A stretch of DNA of 64,000 bases, taken from NCBI GenBank assembly GCA_030272585.1, contig BSYQ01000013.1, positions 868,001 to 932,000 on the forward strand, in the 5' to 3' direction. Position 1 is the first letter of the stretch; the number at the start of each line of letters is the position of its first letter. Positions 34,540-45,345 of this stretch are shown piece after piece. Source of the stretch: Bryopsis sp. KO-2023 (taxonomy: Eukaryota > Chlorophyta > Ulvophyceae > Bryopsidales > Bryopsidaceae). The notes beneath the pieces were generated by a model. The model did not search any database. It was not told the DNA's origin and was given only the letters and a program-made list of their open reading frames with translations. Position numbers and translations under genes: made by a program.

Positions 34540-35850
34540 TCGAAACACATCAAGAAACGCAGGGGGTGGTTATGTGCTTGCCATAAAACCAAAAAAAAGC
34601 TTCTGGAATACGAATAGAACCCTTGTTTTGTATCGAAGTTTAGAGAAGTTGAGGAAAAGTGTGTGGGTGTTTTTTGGAAGGGGGGTTAATCATTTTGGGC
34701 AGAAAATGATTACTTGATTACTTAAAGTGAAAAATTGATGATTGGACTTGGAATTCAGAATTCCAAGATGAGGTTGGTTTGTTTCCCAGCTCAAGAGGTA
34801 AAAAAAAATGAAATTTGAGTGAGTGGGGGAAGTGGGGGGGGAGGGAGCATGCCATTGCATCTCCCTCCAATTCTTTTTGGTCCCAACATGTTCAGTGTGC
34901 TGTTGTGTCTAGGACATTGTTCAAAAATTTTGAATGTGAAATGGAGTTTGAACATACCCCAACATACCTTATTCCAAAGAACATCACTGGATTCCTTCTC
35001 AGTGGGAGGGAAAGTATTTTGAAAACAAAATACACATTCATCTTAGCCAATATATTCCGATTTTTACAGGAGAAGGTTGTTAAGCAAGATTACTTTCCCC
35101 AGTGAAAAAATCTGAAGACAAAAGTTCGTGAGATGCCTTTCTGTGAAATTTGCACTGGCCCCACTAAATGTAGAGTGACAAGCGTTTTTTCAGAGATAAA
35201 TGCGATATTTTGATGACGGGGAGATTACTCCCATGCTCCTTCGCATCCTCACAAAAAGCATTGCAAAGTATTTATCCCCAAGCTTGCAAAAAATCGATGA
35301 TGAAGATCTTTTGAATGGCCCCTCTTTTGTCCTTTGATGACATCATCGACCTCCCATACGTTTCGGAACTCAAAGTGGGAAGGTCAGGAGGCTACTTCTC
35401 AAAAAGAAAAATGCCTTTTGAACCCCTCAGGGGCAACATTTTTTGCGAAGACCCACAAATAAGAAAGAGCATATCTGGAAAACATGATGATCCTGCCCTA
35501 CCACCCCTTACAGGACTTCTTGAACTGATGTTGGGTCTGCATAGGAACTAATTGACGATTGACTACTCATCTGGTGATATAATTAAAACCTGATATATTT
35601 TTATATATCGACAAAAATCAGAAAGCCCGATATCCACCAAAAAAATTCATATCAAGGGAAGAAACAATCACACTCAATGGTAATTTGCTATTACAGATCC
35701 ACCAGATGAAAAAAAAAAAAAAAAAACGCCACAGATATCCTCCATGTTCATTCAAAATAATCATCCACATGAACTAAAATAATTTGGTGAAGGTTTTGGT
35801 TCTATTGAACCACCATCAAAAACTCACAGAAAATTCATATGATATATTTT
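34540..35850. other. No firm gene; one 78-codon ORF at 35315-35551
   Basis: The ORF at 35315 (MAPLLSFDDIIDLPYVSELK) is of mixed composition and could be an exon or a transposon remnant. No splice partner was found. The rest, including a (A)n run at 35,708-35,725 and AT-rich DNA to 35,850, shows nothing. Confidence 0.25.
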
Positions 35851-36935
35851 TGTTTTTTCCCGACCATCTTTTTTTTTTCTTTCCCAAATCCCCAGGCACT
35901 TGATCCTCCATATAAGAAAAATTTAACAAAACAAACATCTTTTTTTTTTCTTCTCCCCATCCTGTTCATTCCTTGTTTCTTCAACTTTTTTTTTCTTTTT
36001 TTTTCTAGGGGGGTTATTTTTTCTCTGCCAATTTTTTTTCTTCCCAAATTCCCAGGCACTTGCTCCTCTATATCATTTTTTTTTTACAAAATAATGTCCT
36101 TTTTTCCACCCTTTTATTTCTATCGACCATCTGTTTTTCTTCCAAACCCCGGCACTTCTTTCTGTTTTTTTTTTTTTTTGGTGGACAAGATAGTGTCCTT
36201 TTTTTTCCCTCTTTTTTCTATCGACCGTCTCTCTCTCCCAAATTCCAATGCAATGCAATACTTTGTCCAATGCATAGTGTTTTTCTTGGTGGATAAAATA
36301 GTGTGTCCTTCCACCCCCCTTTTTTTCTCTCGGCTATCTGTTTTTTTCCCCAATACTCAGCACTTTTTCCTCTATTCATAATTTTTTTTTTTTTTTAGAC
36401 AACAGAGTGTCCGGTTTTTTCCCTTTTTTTCCTCTCAAATGTCTGTTTTTCTCCCAACCCCCAGCAGTTTTTTCTCTTCATATATATATATATATATATA
36501 TATATTTTTTTTGACAAAATAGTGTCCTTTTTTTCCCCTTTTTTTCCTATAGACCATCTGTACTTTTTCCAATATGTAGTTTTGACAAGATAGTAGGGAT
36601 GTTCAGCAATTCAACGATAGCACTATTTCGACGTTATTACTAAGCGAAATAGCGTGTTTTGCTATCGTTTTCGCCCACGACTCGCCCCAACGACGCTATT
36701 TCGATTAGTAATAACGTCGAAATAGTGCTATCGTTGAATTGCTGAACATCCCTAGTGTCCTTTTTTTCCCTCTTTTTTTCTATCGACCGTCTGTTTTTCT
36801 CCCAAATCCCCAGCACTTTTTCCTCTATTTAGAATTTTTTTTTTTTTTTGGACAATAGAGTGTCCTGTTTCCCTCCCCCCCTTTTTTTTTTCGATCATCT
36901 TTATAAGAAAAATCTAAACAAATATCTTTTCTTTT
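35850..36935. repeat. Degenerate minisatellite, unit about 100-130 bp
   Basis: Roughly eight units repeat the order GTGTCC-(T)n-CCC, CTATCGACCATCTGTTTTTC, CCCAAATCCCCAGCACTT, TTCCTCTATTTATAA, a T run, then GACAAAATA. Clear GTGTCC starts occur at about 36,195, 36,304, 36,409, 36,522, 36,756 and 36,860, with older units back to about 35,860. One unit has a (TA)n expansion at 36,480-36,505. Another is split by the MITE at 36,594. Confidence 0.85.
36594..36754. mobile_element. Palindromic MITE, 161 bp, inserted in the minisatellite
   Basis: The first 50 bases (TAGGGATGTTCAGCAATTC...) are the exact reverse complement of the last 50. After one mismatch the pairing continues for 11 more bases, leaving a loop of about 37 bp. 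It encodes nothing. The surrounding minisatellite gives the empty site: other units read GACAAGATAGTGTCC. Here GACAAGATAG stands on the left and GTGTCC on the right. Target duplication is therefore TAG (gaTAG | ... CATCCC-TAG-TGTCC) or TA (if the element is GGGATG...CATCCC). That fits a 2-3 bp duplicating superfamily such as Tc1/mariner or Harbinger better than hAT. Confidence 0.88.
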
Positions 36936-37138
36936 TTTTTCCTCCCCACCCCTGAACCTGCCTTGTTTCTTCAAAGGTTTTTTTGTTGTTTTTTGGAGAG
37001 TCTTTTTCTTATGACAAAATGTCTCATTTTTTTTTCCGAACAAAATATTGTTCCTCCTCCCTTCCCTCTTTTTTTTGATCAAATGTTTTTGCAGGCAAAC
37101 AAACCACGCCTCTTCTTTTTCTTCTCTTTTCTGGACTT

Positions 37139-39575
37139 TCACCCTTTTGCGATCGTCTCAAAAGCATCATATGCGGTGGGTCGCTGGCTTTCATCTTCTT
37201 GCATCATTTTTGAAACAACTTCCTCCACATGGCTTGGTGGGGATTGACCTTCACAAATCTTGACAAACACCTTCGCAAGGCAAAAGATATCTTCCTCTTC
37301 GCTGCCATTTGCGCGGATCTCTCCCCCGAGAAAAAAGTTCCATGCCCCTCTCTTCCATCTCCTCTTTATGTTCTCCACCTTCACAGAGGTGTGAACGAAG
37401 CCGCTGGAATGGATCCCATCCAAATCCTTCAGCACATCAGTGAGCACCTGAACACACTTTGAAATACACACATTCCACACCAGAAAAATTTATAAAACTA
37501 AAAAAACAAAATACAAGCATGAGTGCTAAACATGGAAACAAAGGAAAAAAAACAATCAGTTAATTTTTAATTAGATGTCAAAGAAAGGCCAGCCAAAACC
37601 CACACCTGCTCCATGTCAAGATACCCCACATCCTTCAGTGGGACCTCATCCCATGGCATTGGACCATCATCGATATCTCCTTAAAAAAAAATCAAACACA
37701 AAATCCAGACCTCAACATTGCAATGATTTGCTTCGTGAATTGAAAGAAGAAAAAAAGGAAGGGAACCAAGCAGAATTGAGTAAGGTAAGAAAACTCACCC
37801 AGCCCGGATTCCACCGAGCTACCATCCCAATCATCATCATCTTCATCTTCATTCTGATCCTAGCACACAGAAAACCATTTAAAAAATAAGAGAACACATC
37901 CAGACACATTTTAAAAACAGGAAGCTATAGTTGAAAATCAATCTACCTGTGGCGCCAAGGCAAGCTCCAGTCCTTCCTTGCCTTTGCTGGAAACATCACT
38001 CTTGAAGCCAAAAATAACTTTTCCAGCCACCGAATCATTTTCGTCTTTACCACCACTGAAAATAAAATTTTCAGCAGGTGACGACGTATTTTCGTCTCCG
38101 CTCGGCCATTCATCTTTGGGGTTGTTTTGCTTGATCTAAAAAAAGCACAGAAATTTTTTAGATCATCCCATGAAAGAGGCAGCAGCAGCCTTGATTTTTT
38201 GTTTCGTATTTCTTTGAATTTATCTCCAGGTCAGAAGAAACTGTCACCATGGCTGACATGCTGTATAAATATAAAGGGGGTATACAATTAAGGGCTTTGA
38301 TTCTTTTGTGTGCATCAAATCTGCGGAACTAAGTTTTCATAATACAATTTCACACAAGAAGAAAAAAGAAAGAAAGAATGGAACAACAGGTATGTGAAAA
38401 AAAAATACAACAGTGGGAGGAAATCATTGCCTGTTCTGGAGCGCTTTTTTCATCGCTGGAATTGGAGACATCGACAAGCTGAGCGACAGACATGAAATAC
38501 ACTCAGTTCATCCTGCAGTCAATGCTTGTTATGCACAAGGAAGAAAAAAAATGGATCTACTAGTTCATACTATATTGCATTGTCTAGAGCCCCACCCCAG
38601 TGGAAACTCAATTGATATGCACAAGAATGCAGGCATATTGCACCATTTTGATGTTACTTGGAAGACAACAGTAAGGGGAAAGAGAAAGGGCTGGCAAATT
38701 CTGGCTGCTGAAAAATTTTTGGATCCAGCAAAACTGCACATATATGGACAGATGGTTTCGGGAGATTTGCTTAGGTGATCACTCAAGAAAAATCATAGAT
38801 GGGTTCACTCAGATGAAATTCAGTTGCAGTGACTGAACTCTGGATGAACACTGCAAAAGAGGTCTATATAATTTGCCTTCTGTGAATTCTGCTTGTTTGG
38901 GCGCAAGCTCTGATTTTTTTTTTCTGAAGGAGAGCAACCACCAACAAAAAAGACCAGTTGATCTGAAAGATGACCAACTCAATTCATAAAAAAAATAAAA
39001 AAAATGTGTTGTGGTAGAAACGAAAAGTCATACTCACCATTTCATCAGATTCAAGATCAGTTTCTGATCCTTTGGATTCCACAGCCGCTTTTTTATGGTC
39101 ATCTCGCTCGATGATCCATCCCCGGGTTCTCTTCTTTCCGATTGTCGGTGGCTTCTGCTTAACACACACATCATACAAAAAAAACTAATTTAAAAAAAAT
39201 GTTTTCGATGTTTTAAAATAGATTTGAAATAAAACATACACAGAGGCACAACAACAATATTCAATACAAAGGTGGTGGTGGTGGTGGTGACTTCTTTGTT
39301 TGTATACATTATATATATATATATATATATACCTTTGGTTTTTTTGGAGCTGCTAATGGTGCATCATAGAAGACCACCTCTTTCTCCTCCTCCTCCACTT
39401 GCCCCTCCTCGACTGGACCCTCCTCGACTGGCAGCTCCTTCTTCTCCTTCCAGTACTTCCACGTCGTCTCCACCACAGCGATCAGAACTCCACTCGCGAC
39501 TGCCATCTTCCAGTCCCGAGCAACCAGAGCGAGAGCTCCGTCGGTAAACGTCAACAGTTCGCCGAGATAATCCAT
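37139..39575 (-). CDS. Membrane-anchored protein ending in a protein-kinase C-lobe remnant (pseudokinase)
   Basis: Six in-phase exons give 327 residues: 39575-39333, 39154-39038, 38135-37947, 37853-37799, 37676-37606, 37447-37139 (stop). Residues about 20-42 (DWKMAVASGVLIAVVETTW) form a likely membrane segment. Basic and acidic, E/D-rich stretches follow (VEEGPVEEGQVEEEEKE; NEDEDDDDWDG). The last exon resembles only the C-lobe of a kinase: VLKDLDGIHSSGFVHTSVKVEN stands where LH..G.VHRDIKPEN would be. EEEDIFCLAKVFVKICEGQSPP stands where SDIWSLG....L..G..P would be, and the end is MQEDESQRPTAYDAFE. The HRD aspartate is absent, no DFG is seen and there is no N-lobe. It therefore cannot be catalytic and may be a scaffold. 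The family is not recognised. Confidence 0.7.
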
Positions 39576-39697
39576 CCTGAAAAGTGCTCAAAATCAAGCC
39601 GCCAACGATGGCACGAAGTAAATAAGCTGGGAGGTGTCTAACCAGCGCTGGTGGGGTGTTTTTGGTGTTTCTTTAAATACTTTTATTCGTTTCTGTC

Positions 39698-39747
39698 AGG
39701 GCGTGCGGGAGTCGAACCCGCGGAAAAAAACGCAGCCTTGCCGCCCT
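39698..39747 (-). ncRNA. tRNA-like minihelix with perfect B-box, upstream of the pseudokinase gene
   Basis: On the minus strand AGGGCGG pairs with ACGCCCT (6 of 7), and the T-arm is GCGGG-TTCGACT-CCCGC with a perfect 5-bp stem. A 19-nt linker replaces the D and anticodon arms. GGTTCGACTCC matches the pol III B-box exactly. It lies about 123 bp upstream of the start codon at 39,575, in the same orientation. Its 5' part (AGGGCGGCAAGGC) resembles the element at 29,647 (AGGGCGGCGCGGC), so the two are probably related. Confidence 0.5.
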
Positions 39748-40095
39748 AACACCTCACCGTTCTCCAGTGCTTTCCAGTTTTTCGACGCTGTTCGCTTTTC
39801 CCCAGCAATATTGGATGCCAGAAACTCCAGTTCGCGGCTTTTGTGGATGAGGCCCTTTCCCAAACGCTAACCCACGTTTTTTCAAAAACGAACTGTCAAG
39901 ACGTATTCCCGAACCCTGTAATAAGAAACCTTGAATAGTCGAACGCCAAAAAGGAGATTGTGGAGGAAACCGACGCCCCGCATCAAATCGCCAAGAGGCA
40001 TTTTCGGGGGGATGGACGTGAAAACGTTAAACAAGTTCGCTGAACATTTGTGAATAAAAAGGAGTCCACGCTTCGTTGTCGTCACTACAGAAAAA

Positions 40096-40322
40096 ATGGG
40101 CGCCAGGGGGCAGAATCTCAATTTCGCTTCTCCGGATCTGGAGCCTTTCTATCTCTCCGGCTTTGTCTTACTTTCTCAAGAGTTTACCTCTTTCCACAGA
40201 AAAACCTCAGAAAGACGCAGCTGCTTTGCAGCTTGTCCCACCAGCAAGAACAAGGCATTGATCACATCTCCGCAGCTTGCAGGCCAGCCGTGCGTGCAGT
40301 CCCACACGTTTGGTTGGGTAGG
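40096..40322 (+). CDS. Candidate first exon of an unrecognised plus-strand gene
   Basis: An ATG exon (MGARGQNLNFASPDLEPFYL... QSHTFGWVG) of about 75 codons ends at GTAAAC. The composition is ordinary protein, with CpG-rich flanks like a gene start. It is divergent from the 39,575 gene. A following block at 40,470-40,700 (MRGLLPDKLLDLSACVEVFR) may belong to it, but the splice junctions are not settled. No family is recognised. Confidence 0.35.
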
Positions 40323-40678
40323 GTAAACCTCGCAAGCCTGTGCGCGCTAGCCCTGTTTTTGTAAACCAGAAGCTTGCTCTATTTTTCGAGAGGAAAGTGA
40401 GCTGGGGAACCTGGGTCCAGTCCCTTCGGCCAAACAGCGTTCTGTCTTGTGAACACACTGAGCACTGGTTTGATGAGAGGACTCCTTCCCGATAAACTCT
40501 TGGATCTGTCGGCGTGCGTCGAGGTTTTTCGAGGGGGAGAAGGGTTTAATGTGGTGTTGTGCGAAAGGTTTCACGTCCAAAAGGGACACTATGGGAAAAC
40601 CCGCTCTGTGCGGGGTAGTAAAATCACCGTCGATTTCCGCCAAAAACTGAAGTCGCGAAAACCGACGCGACAGAGAGA

Positions 40679-40721
40679 GGGAATGGTAGGAAACATCTGG
40701 GTTCGACTCCCAGGCATTCCC
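40679..40721 (+). ncRNA. tRNA-like minihelix with perfect B-box
   Basis: GGAATGG pairs with GCATTCC (6 of 7; 7 of 7 if shifted by one to GGGAATG/CATTCCC), around the T-arm CTGGG-TTCGACT-CCCAG with a perfect stem. A linker of only 10 nt separates 5' acceptor strand and T-arm. GGTTCGACTCC is an exact B-box. Geometry is the same as at 29,647 and 39,698 but the sequence is otherwise different. Confidence 0.45.
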
Positions 40722-40790
40722 GTCACGATCTGGGGCGGAAAAACGGAGTCGCTGGCGAAGTCGTCAGCGGTGGATGAAACCGCGGAAATC

Positions 40791-40875
40791 AACCCCGCAC
40801 AGTCAACCCCGCACAGGACAGTAACCCCGCACAGAGTCGTGTGCGAGGTTACTGTCCTGTGCGGGGTAGGGTTGA
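40791..40875. repeat. Minimal CCCCGCACA hairpin, copy C
   Basis: A 20-bp arm, CCCCGCACAGGACAGTAACC (40,807-40,826), has its exact reverse complement at 40,847-40,866. The pairing continues outward (GTCAACCCC with GGGGTAGGGTTGAC). It is the smallest member of the CCCCGCACA family in the window. Confidence 0.85.
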
Positions 40876-41563
40876 CGTCATCGAATCGCGAAATGCGGGG
40901 GAGGTGTGATCTGTCACACTCGTTTGGAATGCCAGTTCGCAGATCTCTATCGTGTGCTGGAGTCGAACGAAAATGGTCAGGGGAGGCAGCGAGTCCCTCG
41001 CGAGTACCTGGCGGACCTCCCATAGGCTGAGAGCCATGCGGTCGACGGAGGATCGCTGCCATGCGTGGTCCAAGCGTCGGAACGAGATCTTTGGAGGTCG
41101 GTTGGTGAAAAGGGGTCAGGGACGACGTCTGCGTACTCGGCAATCCTCCAGTGAGCCACGCTTTCGACGCATCTCCAAGCACGGCCTCGGGCCCTGCTTC
41201 GAGCAGCGCCGCGAGATTCTTACACGAGCGACGCGTCGCGCAACGCAGCTCCCCTGGGTTTTCCCACCAGTTCAAGGGGAGCCAAAGGGTTTTTTTTTTC
41301 AACTGCTGTGTCCTGCGTGTATTTTACATCGGCACTTTACCTTGCTGAAGGACCACGCCCCATTTTTTTTTTTTTTTTTTTTTAACTTTAGCAAAAATTG
41401 GACAAAAAGGAGGCTTCAAGATATTGCCACCTTATGAATGTTAGTTGAATTTCTGAGCCAGCCTATAACGCATTTCCGTGTCACCTGCTTGCAATCTTGT
41501 TGCAATCTTGTTGATTCTGCCCCTGCTTGTTGAAGGTTGGAAATCCTAGCTCCTATCTTGCAG
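40876..41563. other. No gene identified
   Basis: Several mutually overlapping frames at 40,877-41,300 occur on both strands in GC-rich DNA, and none has a recognisable domain. A T-run at 41,365-41,383 follows. Confidence 0.3.
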
Positions 41564-41925
41564 GCGGATGTAGCAAAGAGCTACAGAAAATCAGAATGGG
41601 AGGAAGACTCGAAAAGTATCTTGAAGAAAGCTGACAGAGATATGCAATCCACAGTGTTCTTGTTCTCAAAAACACAAGTCAGGGATGACGCTTTCATGGA
41701 GGACATCAACAGCATATCGAATGCAAGCCAAGTCCGACATATGTTCTCATCAGATGAGAAAATACAGGTGAGCACAGCCCACCATTGTTTTGGTTGCTTC
41801 TCTCAATGGACCTTTCTGAAAAACCCTTTCTTTATGGCTCCTACCAGATTTTGGAGCTTGTTCAACAAGCATCCAAGAAAGGGGTTGGAATCACAGTGGA
41901 ACAGTGGGGATGCTTTGTTTCGATC
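41564..41925 (+). pseudogene. Dynein heavy chain exon fragment (AAA+ motor region)
   Basis: Exon 41564-41767 (68 codons, AG before, GT after) reads KSYRKSEWEEDSKSILKKA, then TVFLFSKTQVRDDAFMEDIN and SQVRHMFSSDEK. This follows the dynein motor pattern W.ED......G.....VFLF.DTQI..E.FLEDIN..LN.GEVP.LF..DE that precedes the AAA4-proximal linker. A second block, from 41848 (ILELVQQASKKGVGITVEQW), could be the next exon but runs into a C tract at 41,926 without a clear donor. No other dynein exons are visible within several kb. A dynein heavy chain is over 4,000 residues, so this is either an isolated fragment or part of a gene with huge introns. Confidence 0.7.
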
Positions 41926-42239
41926 CCCCCCCCCCCCAAAAAAAAAAGAAAAAGAAAAAGGGAAAGGAAAATAAAACAAGTCTGTGTTTGACGTTCGAAC
42001 CTGTGCATTGTATACTTTCTTGAAAAAGTGAAAAAAAAAAACCAGAACAGGATGCTGATCCATCGAATTCTTGCTTTCTCCAATCATGTTGATTTGCTGT
42101 CCAAATAGATTCTTGCAAAGGTAAAATCAATTCGCTGGATTGATGGATGGACAACGAATCAAAGGATTGACTTCAGAAATGGATGGCTTCCCATGACTCC
42201 ACAGAGAACCCCCCCAGCTTTTCTTGGTTATGTTTCCAG

Positions 42240-43714
42240 GGGCTGGAGAATTCCAGAGGGCTCTTTGCGCTTCAAATTCTGACCTGTGCAGCTTATCTGA
42301 ACGCGCTTTGCTGCAAGTTACTCCCGGAACCAGGAAGCCAAGGAAGGGAAAAAATAAACCCTCAACAAAGAAGGCAACATCCAGGCAATCGCCACCATTG
42401 ACAGAATCCCCTTCAGAAGAAGAAGACAATCCCAAACTTTAAGAGGAAGAGGGCTCGGAGCCGGACTGGGTGGTGCTCGTTGCAATCACAGATGAAATCG
42501 AACCTCCTGAAGAAGCTGCTGCCATTATCGCAACACCACCAGGAACGCTGCCCTCACCAACGCAAGGCCGGCCGGAGTGGGTAGGACTGCACTGGATTTT
42601 TTTTGCATTGTGTGAACCTTTTGAAATGTATTAACAGATATCTCTCAGAAATGAAAAAAATCAGCTACAGAACAAAAAATAAAAGGTGGTTTCTGACACA
42701 CCAATTTCAAACGTGAATTCCTGGGGCATGCAGTCATAACCTTTTTCACGTAACTTTTTTTTATTATTTTAAACCCTTGGGAATCTGTGCAGCCATTTAC
42801 CAGCAAGGGTCGCAGGTAAATGAGGTGGTAAATCAAGAACCAGCACTTCAGGAAAACTTTTCTTGTTTCAATTTTACATGCAGGTCGATTTCATGTTGCA
42901 CTTGCACAGAAACATCGGGGCCAAGCAGTGACTGGAGCGTTGGTCGGGGGAAACGGGGAAAGCAGAGTAACTTGGGTTGTTTGATCCTGCTGATTTAGTG
43001 TGCTGTACTTTGTTCGCTGTTTATGAAGTCACTGATAAGTTCTCAGCAACTCTGGTTTGATTAGTCTTCACAGGTTGCACCTTCTCAAAACATGGCTGCA
43101 CACCCCCTGGAATCTCGGAGCGTTTTGACGCCTGGGGTTGTGGCCGATGCCCAGGTACTTGCTGGAGCTGTCTCAACGGAGGCTGGAAAACATATTTGTC
43201 TTATGAAGTTCCTTCATAAAACAAGAAGAACGAGGAAAAGAGGTGGGAGTGATGCCAGGGGCTCAGATTTTTTTCTTAGTCTTTTTAGTGAAGTGAAGGT
43301 TCTAGAAGGTATTCCATCCCAAATCTTTCGACCAAACAAATCTAGGCATCGGTGTTTGAAAGAAAACAAAACGAACCCCCAGTGTATCCATGCACACACT
43401 CGTGATACCCGGCAATTTCCCCCTTCCCCCAAAAGAGTAACCTTCGAAACAATGGTGGTTTGAGGACCCAATGGTACATAATGGTCGGATCTGAAATCCT
43501 GTATCGTGAACTGTTTTGTTTACTTTTTTGGAAAGATTTATCGAAGGCCTCGATTCAGTCACAATTTAGTCGCCCGTTCGGGGTGAACGCAGTCAGACAC
43601 AAGCAGCATGTCCCTAGATACACCCAGCCATCCAGCTCCAGCGACGATGGAAGTGACTGTGGCACCGAAATTTATGAAGAAATCGATGCAGATGGTGGCG
43701 ATGGATTGAACTAG
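42240..43714 (+). CDS. Unrecognised gene with basic and acidic low-complexity exons
   Basis: Coding-like blocks on one strand are 42240-42441 (FQRALCASNSDLCSLSERAL; KPRKGKNKPSTKKATSRQ), 42442-42579 (acidic, EEEGSEPDWVVLVAITDEIE, ending RPEW at GTAGGA), 42815-42850, 43075-43154 (PLESRSVLTPGVVADAQ) and a last block, 43560-43714, with an acidic serine-rich tail (PSSSSDDGSDCGTEIYEEID). An in-frame TAA near 42,440 separates the first two blocks. Either the first block ends a gene there, or the locus is decayed. No family is recognised. The basic/acidic layout suggests a nuclear protein. Confidence 0.35.
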
Positions 43715-43829
43715 GACATGCGAAGATTGAATATCTGTTTGGAGCGAAACGGGTTCTGTTCAGTTTATCATGCCGTTCGTGGCGGTGAGTTGTGCACTGA
43801 GGTTTAATCAATCGGTTCGAATGGAGTTT

Positions 43830-45125
43830 CGACCTTGGGGAGATGGCTAGGAATATCTATTCTTTGTGCATCATGAATTTTTGGTAATTTTTCTCGCAGG
43901 CTTAGGAAGGAGGACGACAGAGATTTTTCCAGTGCAAAACACCAAATTGTGGACCAGGTATAATCTGTGGAGAAACGATATTCAGGAGGAAGTCGGAGGT
44001 GGGAAATTGAATGAGCAACATCTCTGCCATGGGGCCGACATGGACAGTCCCGGAAACAATATCAAGTGTGTTGAAAAACAAAAAAAAATGCCCTGATGTG
44101 TTACAGGGATTTATGCTGTGGGTGCATCAGCAAGATGCATTTCATGTAGCAGGAACCTTTTTTGCAGTAATGGAAATAGGCAGAAAAGAAAAAATGTTGA
44201 GGTCGCTTTTAGTTATCTTGAAATAATTGATTTATTCCAACCCTTGGACGCAGGAAATGTACAAAATTCGCATGATACAGTACACACCAGATCCTAGTTC
44301 TTGTTGATTGGGCAGGCCTTTCCTTTGGGTTGGGGGGGGGGGTTGACAACTGGTTTTGTCTGCCAGGCAGTGAGGGATTCGATGGCTGGGCTAATCAGCT
44401 CATGGGTCTATGGGAGGGGGGATGTATTCTTTTGTCCGTAAAGATGAGGTACAGTGAAGATTATTCGAGAATGCCAGCCCGCTCGGTCGGAGGATCAAAA
44501 AGACTAATCCCAGCAGAGAAAGGAAGATGGAGGTGTGTTAGAATGGGCAGCCTGCCCACCCCATGAAAAAAAGGTAACAACAATTGCAAAGGGCAGCTGG
44601 ATAGGGTGATTTCCGCCCCCCCTTTTTTCGACTATGGTGCAACATGCTTGTTTTGTTTCTGGTATCGGACGTGCACATTGTTTTCTTAAAAAACGTTTTT
44701 TGTATTTGGTTTTGATTCAGGAAACAGACTTTATTAAGACTTTCGCAACCTCAGTGAACCCGGATTCATATGCATGTGACAACATATGTTGCAGTTATTA
44801 TGAACATTTGAACAATTGCACCTCATGTGCCTTATTCTGCTTTGCTCAAAAAAACATTGAAAGACGGTTGGAAGTGGGTCAGATGCTGAGTATTTCTATG
44901 TTCAACGAGCTCTATATTACTGAAAGACAAGGTCGGAATGGCAGGATCAGAGTTCATGGTTTTGGGCTATTTTTTTGGTTTCTATTTCTTTTTTGGAATA
45001 AGTGGGAATGGGAAGTCTTCGATCATAAAATGAGGTCTACAATTCAAAGGGGGTTTGTCATTATTGTTTCATTGTAACACCACATTGTCGACTTCAACCT
45101 GCACACATGTGTTTCTACAATCACC
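43830..45125 (+). repeat. Interspersed repeat, copy B
   Basis: This copy matches copy A (3795-4285 plus 5095-5690) from CTTGGGGAGATGGCTAGGAA to TGTGTTTCTACAATCAC but has no CSB exons in the middle. It carries two blocks missing from copy A (about 44,262-44,525 and 44,690-44,850). The second contains an exon-like frame after TTCAG (ETDFIKTFATSVNPDSYACD). Both copies continue directly into the CCCCGCACA element, so repeat and hairpin form one composite unit. Confidence 0.85.
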
Positions 45126-45345
45126 CCGCACACACATCAAAGGAGCCCGCACACGCTATTTTCCCTCACCCCGCACAGGACCCAAAAACACCGGCACAAA
45201 CCTTTTACAATCACCCCGCACACACATCGAAGGGGCCCGCACACGCTATTTTCCCTCACCCCGCACAGGACCCAAAAACACCGGCACAAACCTTTTACAA
45301 TCACCCCGCACACACATCGAAGGGGCCCGCACACGCTATTTACAC
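45119..45345. repeat. 90-bp tandem CCCCGCACA repeat, copy B
   Basis: Two and a half units of about 90 bp start near 45,118, 45,209 and 45,299 (CAATCACCCCGCACACACATC ... GGACCCAAAAACACCGGCAC). The unit differs from the 79-bp unit at 5.7 kb, although the CCCCGCACACACAT core is the same. Confidence 0.9.

Noticed and set aside
38413-38778. 121-codon plus-strand frame inside a pseudokinase intron
   Set aside because: No splice partner or recognisable motif, and antisense to a well-supported intron. It could be a transposon remnant, but there is not enough to name it.
39690-39770. A complete tRNA gene at 39.7 kb
   Set aside because: Only the T-arm and acceptor pairing exist. The 19-nt linker cannot hold D and anticodon arms, and no alternative 5' acceptor is found 70-90 nt away.
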